Shown piece after piece: positions 12,070-23,251 of a DNA stretch of 38,527 bases. Every line of letters starts with the position of its first letter. The first letter of the stretch is position 1. The translations under genes and the position numbers were made by a program. This DNA comes from Mnemiopsis leidyi. Lineage: Eukaryota; Ctenophora; Tentaculata; Lobata; Bolinopsidae. The stretch is taken from positions 93,197 to 131,723 of the forward strand of contig JH153228.1 of assembly GCA_000226015.1 (NCBI GenBank). The letters run 5' to 3'. The notes under the pieces were generated by a model. The model worked only from the letters and a program-made list of their open reading frames with translations. It had not been told where the DNA came from and made no database searches.

Positions 12070-14856
12070 GATGCGGCTCCATCCAGGACGGCACTACTCC
12101 GAGTTCTACAGTGTGATAGGACTTCTACGTGTGACTGCGTAGGTGTGATCAACACATCCCGTAAATTCGATACCTTTAATTTCATCTGCTTTTTGAGAAC
12201 ATTGTTGGGGGAAATTAATCAGTACAAGTTGTCCTGTTATCGGGTTTTTTTGAGTACCCAATTTTGATGTACACTATCGCTGTCACGCTGTATCTTTGTC
12301 ACGCTGTTGTGCCTCTCTCGCTCTACTGCTTGAGTTTCTCGATAAATTTACTGTGAATTTTGGTTGAATTTTCGGAATATGTTTTTCGTTTTTATAATTT
12401 CAAATTTTCATCACCTCCGCTGGATGTCAATGTTTAGGCTTCTCGGGCGAATGTTTGTGTTTAAATCTCATATTTTATCTTCAATGATTTTTGTCAGGTT
12501 TATATTGTTCGGCTAATTCAATATATTAAACTTCCCATCAAACCATGAGCTAAATTTTAAGCGGTTATTCGTATAATGTCGCTCCATTATGTCATGTCAA
12601 GGTGGTCACACATCGGTAGTTTTTGTTCTTTAAAGCTGTTTTTACTTTAATCTTGTTTGAAGGGACCATCTCTTATATCAATCTCAGGATCTCTACAATC
12701 TCACATCTTGATCTTCCAACTTCCCGCCTTAACAAGAACAGACTATCACGTGACATACACGTCGTCATGACAACTCCTACACATGTACTTCAGTGTGTGC
12801 CCTGACTTCTGTTTTGTCGTTTTAATGCCGTCAAAGAAAAAAGAGAGAGAGGAATAGCTGTAGACTTCGGTACTGTATTTCTTTCTCCGGACGTTCACAC
12901 AGTCTCATTCCGATCAGATCCCAGTTCTGCGTTAATCGAGGGAGTAGAGCGCCGGTTAACGAGTGTTAGACGAGAATATCGTCAACCAAGACAGATAATC
13001 TGAGATCAGACGAGCTCCTCGTCAACTTTGCCATGTTATCCCTCCAACCCCCTCTCTCTTTCGCTCTGTCACCCTCATCTCGTCAAATATAGTTTTGGAT
13101 TTCAGAACTGAAAATTACTGTAATTCTTGAAGTGATCTGTAGGCAAATTACGGTAGTCAAATTAAAAAGAGTTGGATTAATCCACGTTCGGGTGCTGGAG
13201 ATCAAGGGTCGGTGGTTGTTGGTTTGAGCTCCAATTAGATGGTACTATCGGTTCTCCTCTACCCACCACCACGGTGATGTCACTAATAAGTTTGGTATGT
13301 GGTAATCAGGAAACAACAAAGTGACATTGATGGAATCTGAAGTGACATTGACTGTAATTCTCCCTGACTCTGGAATCGGATCCCACATTTCGCCAGATCG
13401 ACACCCGCTTAGACGAGTATTTTCTGAGGTAATGTTTGAGTTTGGACCACCAAAGATGATGACGGTGAGAAGTGCGTAATTTTAAGAAACGATGACGTGA
13501 TATAACCCGATGAAAGTACACTTCCATCTCCCCACTTCGGACAACTAAACGAAGGAGAGTTAACTTTTTTCGCTGAGAATTTACCATCATTTTGAGATAA
13601 CTGTCGAGCTATCTGATGACATGTGGCATGACAGTTTTTCTCAACCAGCTCCTCCGATTGTTTTCTACTGCCAAGCACGCTCCTCCATACACAAAAGCTC
13701 CGACATCTCTTTGTGTTCCTCACAGACCGTGGCCAGCTGCTTTGAGTTCCTCTTTATGGCGTCATCAAACCTCTATGACATCATTACATCTGATTGGGGC
13801 CAATGGACCCAGATGGGTCACGTCACCCGATTTCGCCTTCAAAAAGAGATGATCAACTCCTAACCATATCCCAAATAGTCAGTGTGGTGGTGCAGTACAG
13901 GGAAGATATCCAGCCTGGGTACAAATAACGTGGAACACATGGTCTAGCATGGACCCTTGACCAAACATCTGCACCGTCCCAGATCTCCGATACCACGTGA
14001 CCCACACCATGTCACGTGACGTCACAGCTGGCTCCCCATTGGTGGATCTCTCAGCTGGGCGTGCTCCGAGTGGTTAGTGTGATTACGTGCAAGACAGTGA
14101 TATGGTAATCCAGTAATTTGAATCTCAGTCGTTAGTTTTTTTACTGGGACATTGTGGGCGTCACAGCTCCCATGTGGCTATAAAAGCTTCCAGTTAAACT
14201 CGATACAGAGGATATTTTGTACATCGTATGTACCACAGCACTGACTGTCGACCGAGAGTTCATGATTCCCAGACTTTCACGCACCGAGCCAGTTAGTACC
14301 GATATTCGCGTTCGGTCTTTAACTTTTTTGTCTTATCTCGAGGTCGATCTCGAGTTAGCTCTGTTAATGTCTCCACCTTTCGCTACAATTCCTGGTTTCC
14401 CGGCTGAAATTTACCTTTCCCGGACACCTGTGTTAGCCCTGATCTGTTTAAATGGCTCACACAGTCACATGCTCAGCAGATCTCCCTGCAGTCATGGTTA
14501 ACCAAGTGTATGTGTCGTTCTTAGCATCTGCTTGACCTTTTTAATGTCATGATGTCATGATATGACATCCGTCAAACCTGCGTACCACAACAATATTTTT
14601 CTCAGATACTTTCTGTCTCCATTCTCCAGTTTCCTACTCTTTCTATTAATAAGTACCTTAGACTTTTAGCGGAACCTCTAAGAATTAAAAGTATATTTGA
14701 GTTTGAGTTTGAGAAGGGCTTTAAAGAACAAGTTTCTGCTCTACATTCCCAAAATTGCAGATGATCACCATCATCCGGGCTCGGGTACTTGATACTCATG
14801 ATAAGCGAGATATCGGTATACCCAATCAACATGGTACAGCATTACTCTGTCAACCA

Positions 14857-14858
<2 letters not shown>
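12070..14858. other. Intergenic region without a recognised gene
   Basis: No recognisable protein. A TATA-containing promoter-like block lies at 13994-14186. A frame at 14217-14501 follows it but has no known motif. A small palindromic stretch (ATGTCATGATGTCATGAT) lies near 14534. Confidence 0.5.
13994..14186 (+). promoter_or_regulatory. Promoter-like block: CACGTG, CACGTGACGTCAC, ATTGG, TATAAAAG
   Basis: CACGTG occurs at 13994, a fused E-box/CRE at 14013-14025, an inverted CCAAT at 14038-14042, and a strong TATA box (CTATAAAAG, core 14179-14186). The predicted start would be near 14210. The frame from ATG 14217 (94 codons) is the only candidate product and is not recognised. The gene could be non-coding, spliced or dead. 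Confidence 0.4.
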
Positions 14859-14906
<48 letters not shown>

Positions 14907-14920
14907 NNNNNNNNNNNNNN

Positions 14921-14976
<56 letters not shown>
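14859..14976. repeat. CT microsatellite, 14-base N gap, AG microsatellite
   Basis: A (CT) run spans 14859-14906, N bases span 14907-14920, and an (AG) run spans 14922-14976. The two arms are reverse complements of each other, so the locus is a potential long hairpin. The gap length is probably a placeholder. Confidence 0.97.
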
Positions 14977-14980
<4 letters not shown>

Positions 14981-15048
14981 TGCGGCAGATTTGCTCCTCG
15001 TGAGATCGACTCCACAGACGTATCCTCCTCTTTCTCTTATCCTAACTT

Positions 15049-15594
15049 TCATCCCTGTCTCCCCCTGACTGTCAAATGTCTTGTAATTTTTGTATATCTC
15101 CTGTTATCGGCGGGCTGGTCCTTATAAGGATTACTAAAAATTAGCATCATGAAAAATTTAGAATTTCCATGTCGACAGCATTTTTGTAGTACGTAGCACG
15201 GTAGTGTCAGGGTTAGTGTCCTCACAAAACGGCACTGATGTCGCACTTCCGGGAATCGTCTTCTTGGAGCCAGATCTGCGGGCAGACTCAGTTCAGAGTG
15301 TTCTTCAGCGGGCACATAATATCTCATGATATCGCTGATATCGACATCCACATTTTTATCATGAGTGGGCCGAGTGATGATTTCTAGGACGCTGATAACA
15401 CGCACACCCGGTCCTTCCGCTCCTCCTCTACAGACCACTTTTAGGTCACAATATTTTTCCGCGGTGCCAGGACGTGCAGGCCGAATCTCACCGACACCGG
15501 CTCTGAGACTTACCTGCAAAAAAGTCGAAATTTCAGCGTCTATACCCCCATTTGGTGTGAACTCGAAACCCGTTCTGTTTAGTTGCTGTTGCAC
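15049..15594 (-). CDS. Unrecognised 181-codon open frame (tentative)
   Basis: This is the longest open frame in the window, in a patch more GC-rich than its surroundings. The first ~125 codons look protein-like (mixed, charged composition). The last ~55 enter AT-rich sequence and look random. After codon 27 there is a perfect donor, CAG|GTAAGT, behind a T run, so the real coding part could be a short exon ending at 15514. No family is recognised. It may well be a chance frame. Confidence 0.2.
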   Translation of the reverse strand: MQQQLNRTGFEFTPNGGIDAEISTFLQVSLRAGVGEIRPARPGTAEKYCDLKVVCRGGAEGPGVRVISVLEIITRPTHDKNVDVDISDIMRYYVPAEEHSELSLPADLAPRRRFPEVRHQCRFVRTLTLTLPCYVLQKCCRHGNSKFFMMLIFSNPYKDQPADNRRYTKITRHLTVRGRQG

Positions 15595-15738
15595 CGAGTG
15601 GTGTCAGGCGTGCGTGTCTTTCTGTTGATGACACGTCCGTGAAAACCGGCGTAAGCCAGCATCGAGTTGTCGATTAGTTTTGTTCTGCAACTCTACCCTT
15701 TTTTCATTTATTTCCTTGCGTTCAAATAGCACTTAATT

Positions 15739-16041
15739 ATGATTGACTATGCGCTGACAACTGGCACATTGTATCTATTGGGTTTGTGCATAACGGCTAA
15801 TAGCGCTACGAGAAAAATACCCGAACTTTTCAAACTAAACCGTGAAATTTTTAATGAGCTGGACGAATTCTTTCTAGGACGTTTCAATAGGGCAGGACCG
15901 CTGGTATATATTATATCGGTAACCATGTTGAGCCACAAACATTTACAAGAGCGTTCCCACGTGTGCCTTTATCACGTGTCACCTGCCCACGTGACGTCAC
16001 CAAAACCACGTGACGTAACCATGGCTACCGGAGCTTGTTGA
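15739..16041 (+). CDS. Unrecognised 100-codon open frame (tentative)
   Basis: The frame starts 145 bp from the start of the minus-strand frame at 15594, in divergent orientation. The first ~65 residues contain a short hydrophobic segment (LYLLGLCITA) and then a charged stretch. The last ~30 codons are made from the CACGTG cluster and look non-coding. No known domain, and chance origin is likely. Confidence 0.13.
   Translation: MIDYALTTGTLYLLGLCITANSATRKIPELFKLNREIFNELDEFFLGRFNRAGPLVYIISVTMLSHKHLQERSHVCLYHVSPAHVTSPKPRDVTMATGAC
15958..16028 (+). promoter_or_regulatory. Four CACGTG sites with CRE and X-box-like end
   Basis: CACGTG starts at 15958, 15973, 15988 and 16007. The third forms CACGTGACGTCAC. 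The fourth runs through a GTGACGTAA half-CRE into GTAACCATGGCTAC (16015-16028), an X-box with one mismatch in the right half. Sites are spaced 15, 15 and 19 bp. Confidence 0.5.
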
Positions 16042-16423
16042 GCCAACACGTTTCCCACGCGACCTATTCCACTCTTTATCTCATTGTGCAATCATTGTTT
16101 CGTTGCGTATTCTAAAGCCCCATCTCATATCGGAAACAGATAAGGGAAGGTGGTACAGAGGGCAACAAGTTAGCACATACTTGAGCATCGCCCTGGTACC
16201 CCCCTACTTCCAAGTACTTGTTTGGGGCCGTGCCAGGCGCCACGACACGCTTCATCTAGGCGTGATGGCCAGGTTCCGGCAGGGAACCCGACTTCTGGCT
16301 CGTACCGAGGTGATACCGACCTTATCCCGCAGGGCGGGAGAGAGCTGGAACTGGCTTTGCAAAACCGATAATCTCTAATGAGGTCAAGAATGTATCGGGC
16401 CCGAGTTAGAATACTTAGGGCTC

Positions 16424-16532
16424 GTTTGTTTTATCTCGTTTCTTATTCATGTTTTCTACTTTTCTGATTCTTTCAGTTTGTTTTATCTTGTTTCTTATTC
16501 ATGTTTTCTACTTTTCTGATTCTTTCTGTTTG
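16424..16532 (+). repeat. 52-bp tandem duplication
   Basis: Two nearly identical T-rich units begin at 16424 and 16476 (GTTTGTTTTATCTCGTTTCT and its CTTG variant). Confidence 0.9.
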
Positions 16533-17008
16533 TCATATTTATCGTTTTTTTTCTTTTATTTCTTAATTGTATCAATTTCTGCAGAAGAAATATTAAATCT
16601 TCAAGAATCGTATGTACAATTTTCGTCCGCGTTGCACTGTCCTCATTGCTTCCTGTTTTAGTTTCTCGGATGATAATTCTATTTTTGCTCCTTTGTTGCT
16701 TGCTCTATTTGGTGTTTTCTTCCTTCTCTCTTTCCCTGGATTTCGTACCGTAGACTTAGTACATTATAGTTAAATTAGTTTGTCACTTTTTCACCCCTTT
16801 CTTCCCTTGGCAATAACCACCTGTCCCAACTCTTTCTCCCTATTGTGATATAATATAAACGCACTTTCAAAGACCGCGAGAGTAAGAATTCTTGCCAGCT
16901 TATATCTCCTCTCTCCACCCTCTAATTCTCCCCTCACTCTAACTCCCACCCCATACAGCAATAACTTTTCAGCTTGTCAATAACAAACTCAACAAACTTT
17001 GTACCCGG

Positions 17009-17041
17009 TATAGCACTGATATAGCACTGATATAGCACTGG
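17009..17041 (+). repeat. 11-bp tandem repeat, three copies
   Basis: TATAGCACTGA is repeated three times. Confidence 0.9.
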
Positions 17042-17624
17042 TATCCTCAGTATCAGAGCTGTTCTCCGTCATGCTGCAGTCAGCTGAACTCTGAGACTGA
17101 GTATGTGTGTCTTGAACAAGCTGACCACCACACTTGATCCTTTGTATAGGCCTCCACCTCAACACCTCTCTTCGCTTGTTCTTCCCGCTTAAATGCCGAG
17201 TTTTCTCTCTCTCCTATCAGCTCTTTTCTCGATTGTACACTCAGTACTTTCGTGTTGTTAACCCTTGCTATCGCTTACACTATTCTCTTGTACTAAGGAG
17301 TATTTACTTGTCTCTCTTGTCGGCTTGGTCAGTTACAACCGATACTGAGCTTCTTGTAGTTGCTGTATCAAATTAGTACGACAATATCTTCTTTATGGCA
17401 GCGGCCACAGTTTCAAATTTACGACAAGATATATGTGAGGTTCGGGTATGTTTACGTTGACGCTGCCTGGACAATACAACCAATAGTTGGTGCGGTTGAA
17501 TAGCCACTAACTGGGGTAGGACGAGGTGCGTGCTGGAGAGGAATGTGAGGTCGTATCCTTACTTGTCTAACTCCACCCCTGCTTCACCCATGTTCGTCTG
17601 GAGCTGGTAGACTGCTCCTGTCTG

Positions 17625-17930
17625 GTCCTGACCCTCCCTCTCTTTTTGTTGTAGTTGTTGACCTGACGTCCTGACCCTCCCTCTCTTTTTCTTGTAGTTG
17701 TTGACCTGACCCTGCCTCTCTTTTTGTTGTAGTTGTTGTCCTGACCCTCCCTCTCTTTTTGTTGTAGTTGTTGACCTGACCCTCCCTCTCTTTTGTTGTA
17801 GTTGTTGACCTGACCCTCCCTCTCTTTTTATTGTAGTTGTTGTCCTGACCCTCCCTCTCTTTTTCTTGTAGTTGTTGTCCTGACCTCCCTTTCTTTTTCT
17901 TACAGTTGTCGGTCTGACCCTCCGTCTTGT
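17625..17930 (+). repeat. ~36-38-bp minisatellite, about eight units
   Basis: Units contain CCTGACCCTCCCTCTCTTTT followed by a GTAGTTGTTG block. The minus strand stays open for 143 codons across the array and encodes a Lys/Arg/Gln-rich repetitive peptide. This follows from the lack of stops in the unit, and I do not call it a gene. Confidence 0.9.
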
Positions 17931-18469
17931 CTGTTTTAGTTCTCTGTCGACCCCAACCCCCGGCCCCGCCCCCCTATTTTCTTTGCTCACTGTTGACCTG
18001 ACGATCGTATTCTTTTCTTTCTCCCATTCTTTTTAACTGATCTACATTTTATGTTCTGTTAGCATCGTTGTCCTTAAAACTTAAATACATTCGTCAGCTG
18101 AGTATCCCTAATTTTTCATTTTATGCTGTATATCTAGTCGACAACGCGTATGATATCATTCTATCATTGTATCTACAATTTTCGTTTTGTCGACTTACGT
18201 GGAGTGTTATTGAAATGTGGTCTCCTTGTGCGTCTGTGTACCTCGCCAAACATTCAGATCGCACATTTTGTAATTCAATCTTGTTATTGTTTAGCTTTCG
18301 ACTTTGACTAATACAAACTATTGTTCTAAATCGAATTTAAGTTTGACTCGAAAGTTCGGCGTTCGGCGTTATAATCTCTTATCGAGTGGGTGGGTTTGTT
18401 GAAGGGCAGGTCATTTTATAAAATAATCTTATCATGTTGATCGTTTTGACAAAAACTTTATAGCTACGT

Positions 18470-18563
18470 CGATTTAATGTTGTAGGTTATGAGTGTTTCA
18501 CACGAGGCTAAACTTTCGATTTAATGTTGTAGGTTACGAGTGTTTCACACGAGGCTAAACTTT
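18470..18563 (+). repeat. 47-bp tandem duplication
   Basis: Two copies start at 18470 and 18517 with CGATTTAATGTTGTAGGTTA and differ at only a position or two, so the duplication is recent. Confidence 0.93.
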
Positions 18564-19871
18564 TTTGATTGATTCAATAAATCAATAGCGACGGACCTCT
18601 TGATAAACACTCGCGAAAGCAACGTTATTCTTGGAAAAGCAAGATATTTATCGCTGTATGGTATTGGCACTTCATTTTCCTTCTTAGTTGAACTGTAAAT
18701 GTCAGACTTTAAGTATCATCTATTAGTTGCGCAGGATATGGGATAACATGCAGTGCATATTTCGTTCTATCATTGCATCACGTACTTGTGTTATCATAGT
18801 AGATCAGAGCCTAGTGTCGGGCAAATATCCGGAAAGGGGGCTAGACAACTTTTTCCGTTGTTTCTATGACTGCGGTTTCGGGTCTGGTTTTGGAAAACCA
18901 AAATGTTTATTTTTGATGAGGATCGGACCGTCTAAATTTTACTTACAGACATTAGACATAAGATGAATGCAGGGTGTCATTAGTCCTGTTAATGTCCTAA
19001 ATCCATTGACAATTTGATCCTATACAAAGTTGACCCTATTGATCGCTGTGTGACATTTGGTTTACGAAGGTAGCCGGGGGGGGGCGCTATTGCTGTAGAT
19101 GACATAAGGAAAATGGTCTTATAATGGTGTTTAAAATCCCCCTACCGCCCGCGACCAGCATGATTGCTACGAGGAATTTTCACCCCAATTTTAATCTCCA
19201 GCGTTCTTGCATTGATCAATGATCGAATCAGTTAATACCACAAAAGATCAGGGGTGCTTCTACGGAAGAAATAGACGATCCGACTTGCGTACCCGGGGGG
19301 CGACCTGCTGCTTCCAGCGGTTCTGGTGGGGAGTCTAATGGTTACCTCTATCTTCGTTCTGAAACCTCTAAAGGCTCCTTCACCCACCAAGCCGTTCTAT
19401 TGAGTACTTGATTACCATTTAAGTAGCTGGCAATCGTTTCAGCTAAATCAAATTAGATTAGATTAGCGGATCGAGAAATGATGTACGCTGCGCACACTGG
19501 GAGAGAGAGAGAGCCTGATAAAACCGGGAATTTAGGGTTTCATGAATGAACGTTAAATTATCGATTTAGGACCGATATCCAATGGAAAACGTAAACCAAT
19601 CTATGAGGTTAAATTCAGTTTATCGTCACCTCTGGACACACAGCTTCTAAAAGTGTAAGAATAAACGCCTAATATACCCGTAACAATTTCATTTACCTTT
19701 CAATACATTGTCCCAGGAGTTTAGGGGCATTCTGCCTCGCTTACCCAGCTCCAGCGGTCGGTGGGTTCCTGTTTTCCGTGGTTTCGTTTAAACATTTATA
19801 CTGCTCCTCACATGACTTAAACCTAATAAAGGTGATCATGTGACCCTCAGATAGCGCGTTCTTACTTCTGG

Positions 19872-19885
19872 GTTGTTATGGCAAC
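19872..19885 (+). promoter_or_regulatory. RFX-type X-box
   Basis: GTTGTTATGGCAAC lies in a GC-richer patch. Confidence 0.3.
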
Positions 19886-20919
19886 GCGTCCGTCCTTCTT
19901 CCGTTAGTGCAGGCAAGCAAGATGGCTCCTTTGCAGGCAGAAAGGGGGCCTCGTTATTTCATTTCTGCTCTAAATCGATAACAAATTTAAGATAGATTCG
20001 TTTATCGATTGTTGATATTAAAAAGTAGCATATATTCTCAGTTTTGCGATGAATTCTATCCAAACATTTTTCCCTTCATTGAATCATAGAGCTAATAACA
20101 TAAACATTCTAGTAATCGCGTCTCATTTTAGCTTTTCGCGAGCCCTACGTCTGTGTTTCCAACAGTAACTCTCTTTTTCCGAGGTTTTGGCAGGTCATTT
20201 CGCGGTTATTCTCGAGTCACGATGTTATCAGGAAGCCGGTACGCCGAATACGTAACCAGACACTTACAATACCCCTCTACACCACAGTACTTTTTCTACA
20301 GTTCTCGCCCTCCATCCATTCAAATCGTTGTCTCAAACTTTCACAGCTCCCCGTGTCTCAGTGTCTTCCCCAAGTCAGTTTAATCTCACCCCGGATGTCA
20401 ATTACTTTATCTGACTGTCGTACCTCGTTAATCCCAACAGATACAGTGGCTGTCTCAAGTTTCAGCTGTCCAATCTCTGTTTGTAATCTGGGAGTCTGCA
20501 TGTTCCCGTATTTTCTGGGATGGTACAAGTGTTAGGTACTGTCGCCTTCCGGTCCCACCTTTTTTGTTACTTGCAGTTTTTCGTTCCTGCTACTTTTATC
20601 CGCACTTTAATTAAGTTATTTCTGTAGTAAAACTTCTTCATCCGGACCTTCTAGAACGCATTAAGATGGCCAAACCTTCTGAAATTTGCTGGCTCGATAC
20701 TGAAACATTACACTTTATCTTATGTTCGAGTTTGTTTAATGTTCTGGTCCAGCACTTCTGCGTCCTTCCATGTGGTTTTGGAGAGCCCAGATTTTGTTGT
20801 TTCACTGAATAAGAGCAGTTTCGAGCTTTTGATAAAGAGACTAGTATTTAGATAGCCGAGAATTCCCGACATTTTCTCATCCAAACACAAAGTCTTGCCA
20901 TAAATTGGGACCAGATTTC

Positions 20920-21315
20920 TCCACACCACCACACTTCCACACCTCTATTTCTCTTCCAGACTCGCCCACACCACCACATTCCCACACCTCTATTTCTCTT
21001 CCAGACTCGCCCACACCACCACACTTCCACACCTCTATTCCTCCTCCAGACTCTCCCACACCACCACACTCCTACACTTCTATTTCTCTTCCAGACTCTC
21101 CCACACCACCACACTCCAACACCTCTACTTATCTTCCAGACTCGCCCACACCACCACACTCCCACACCTCTATTTCTCTTCCAGACTCGCCCACACCACC
21201 ACACTCCCACACCTCTATTTCTCTTCCAGACTCTCCAACACCACCACACTCCCACACCTCTTTTTCTCTTCCAGACTCGCCCACACCACCACACTCCCAC
21301 ACCTCTATTCTCTAA
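20920..21315 (+). repeat. 45-bp minisatellite, eight full units and a partial
   Basis: Units (key piece TTTCTCTTCCAGACTCGCCC plus CACACCACCACACTC) recur every 45 bp. CCAG falls at 20956, 21001, 21046, 21091, 21136, 21181, 21226 and 21271. Because 45 is a multiple of three, both strands stay open: + encodes a Ser/Pro/Thr/His 15-residue repeat, and - encodes a Trp/Gly/Arg repeat. Neither is called as a gene. Confidence 0.95.
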
Positions 21316-22086
21316 CACGGCCTGTGATACCGGAAGGACATGTGAAGTCCGAACTACTGCAGTAATCTCGGAACGGTAATTTCTTGTTACTCCACATTGA
21401 CCCTACTGATTGGACTAATTCTTAGAAAGAATAGAGGACACTTTCTTCACATTGGTATCCTCTTTATTACAGCTCGCTAAAATATAAACTATCCGCTCAA
21501 AAAGTTGGTCAACTCATCTTGTTCATACCTATTACAATGTTGTATTAGTTTGGTCTACCATAACGCTGGACCGGATGATCAGAAAGTCAGCTGCTAACTG
21601 AAGCCAGATGATCGATATCGGCATTTTCCTTTACAGCTGTCTCACTCTTGTCTCAGCAAAAACGTTTAGACCTCTCCAGAAAATCTTCGTCAAATATCAC
21701 GTGACATCTTCACGCATCTTTCGCTTAATGTTTTCTTCTCCGGTGATTTAATATCATCAACCCTATCTGGATGCCCAATAATTCTGATTTTCGTCGTAAC
21801 ATTTCCAATTAAATTGCGTAAAACCTAATTCCGAACTCCCCAAAAACGTCCGGTCACAACAAGTTCTGGGCGCGCGCTGGGCGACTGCGATACCTTGATT
21901 ACATCTTCCTCCCGCCAATACGCTCGCTAGTTGCCCGCCTGACGATAGGAAATATTTTCTGATTTAAAAGAGAAGGGTAGAGGAGAGAACATCGGCAGCC
22001 ATGCAGTGCATATCTGACACTACGGAACGCTGTTAAACTCTTTAACACTAGCTGTTTTACCGGTTGACTAATCAGCACGGGATCCT

Positions 22087-22305
22087 CACGTGACCTATCA
22101 TTTCCACCAGTCACGCACTTCCACACTAAATAGCCGACCAATAAAACATCTGTATTTACACCACGTGACCTAACATTTCCTCAGCTGCATGTCCCAACCT
22201 CACTACGAGTACCCCTCGCGCAGCACGTGGCTAGGTTACCAGGCAACGAAACAGGAGCACGTGCTCGCGACGACGTCCAACAAGATGCAGGATGGAAATC
22301 ACGTG
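22087..22305. promoter_or_regulatory. Five CACGTG sites after 22087 region with CCAAT and X-box
   Basis: CACGTG starts at 22087, 22162, 22224, 22258 and 22300. CCAAT at 22138-22142 precedes the 22162 site by a 19-bp gap. A variant CCAAC at 22277 precedes the 22300 site by 18 bp. The X-box GTTACCAGGCAAC at 22235-22247 lies between the 22224 and 22258 sites. Confidence 0.5.
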
Positions 22306-23221
22306 ACATCTTATCCCGACTGGAGACAAAACTCGGGCGATTCCTATTTCCCGCAGGTTGGTGTTTGACACTCCAGTTTTTCTCCATCTCGTCTCTGGTA
22401 AATCCGAAAAAATGTCATCGCTTACATTACTCCCGTACTTTTTGACAGCATTTAGATCATCTGCAGACCCGCGAAGAAGAGCTCTTTAACAACTTCTTAG
22501 TTTTTTCTTATCTAAAATAACTCTTGTCTTTGTCTGGCGGTAAAGCTATTGAAAATGTTGTCTGTAACCACTGTCTGCATCCCTGCAGTGCCAGTTTAGC
22601 TGTCAATTCAAGGATATCGACACGAAGCACGACCTCACTGCTGCCCCCCTTTCCCCTCAACCCTCTCTACCAGACCAAAAACCCGTGAGTGCTTAATCTC
22701 TTTTTGATAATTAGCTCAACAATTTACAAATACAGATCTAAACTTGATGTTTACAGATTGTCATACACGTTCGTCAAAGTGATGATTTCGGCGAATTCGA
22801 GGGCAATCTTCTGAGTCGATCGGGCGCTTGGAATACACAGAAATGAATAAAGTTTATCCAATAAATTTACTCGTCCGTTTCTATGCGCCACAATCGGAAA
22901 ACACTTGCAGATGCATCCATTCAACATTTTGTATGAGCCGTTTCCTTGCTGTTTTCTCACATTCAAATTTTCGTGACATTACTTCAAAGTGTTTAGAGTT
23001 TAATCGAGGCTGGAGCACTGGGTCCGATAAAATCGCCCGCTTTGTAAAACTTTTGTAACACGATGCCGTCTTGGTCAAGTAGCAATTCATATTATAAATT
23101 TGATAATGTTTTTGGGCTAGTATGGAACCTAAAATACCTGTGACCAGTCCTGATAAGACGCTGTATGCGTCATGCCCCTGGGCCTTATCAGTAAACACCA
23201 TCCAGGGTCTCTCTCCGAGCT

Positions 23222-23251
23222 CCAACCAGGGGTTTCTAGTGTGGTCACGTG
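23222..23251 (+). promoter_or_regulatory. Variant CCAAC/CACGTG pair
   Basis: CCAAC at 23222-23226 is followed after 19 bp by CACGTG at 23246 within TCACGTGAC. It differs from the perfect pairs only in the last base of the CCAAT box. Confidence 0.25.

Larger units (their letters stand above)
14977..17624. other. Intergenic region with unassigned open frames
   Basis: It holds the divergent open frames described separately, a four-fold CACGTG cluster, and a GC-rich patch at 16130-16370 with short hairpins such as GGTTCC/GGGAACC at about 16272-16288. It also holds a T-rich stretch with a 52-bp duplication and an 11-bp repeat at 17009-17041. Confidence 0.5.
17931..20919. other. Intergenic region without a recognised gene
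   Basis: Contains a 47-bp duplication at 18470-18563, a nine-G run at 19076-19084, a short GA microsatellite near 19501-19513 and an X-box at 19872-19885. There is no CACGTG between 16013 and 21697. Confidence 0.55.

Noticed and set aside
14755-15127. Open frames through the CT/AG runs
   Set aside because: Dinucleotide repeats are always open, and the frames also cross the N gap.
20848-21318. Open frames of 136 (+) and 156 (-) codons as repetitive proteins
   Set aside because: Both strands are open across a 45-bp unit without stops. There are no flanking coding signals.
22881-23225. 114-codon minus-strand frame
   Set aside because: AT-rich, no motif, crosses a CCAAC/CACGTG site region nearby. 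The length is within chance.
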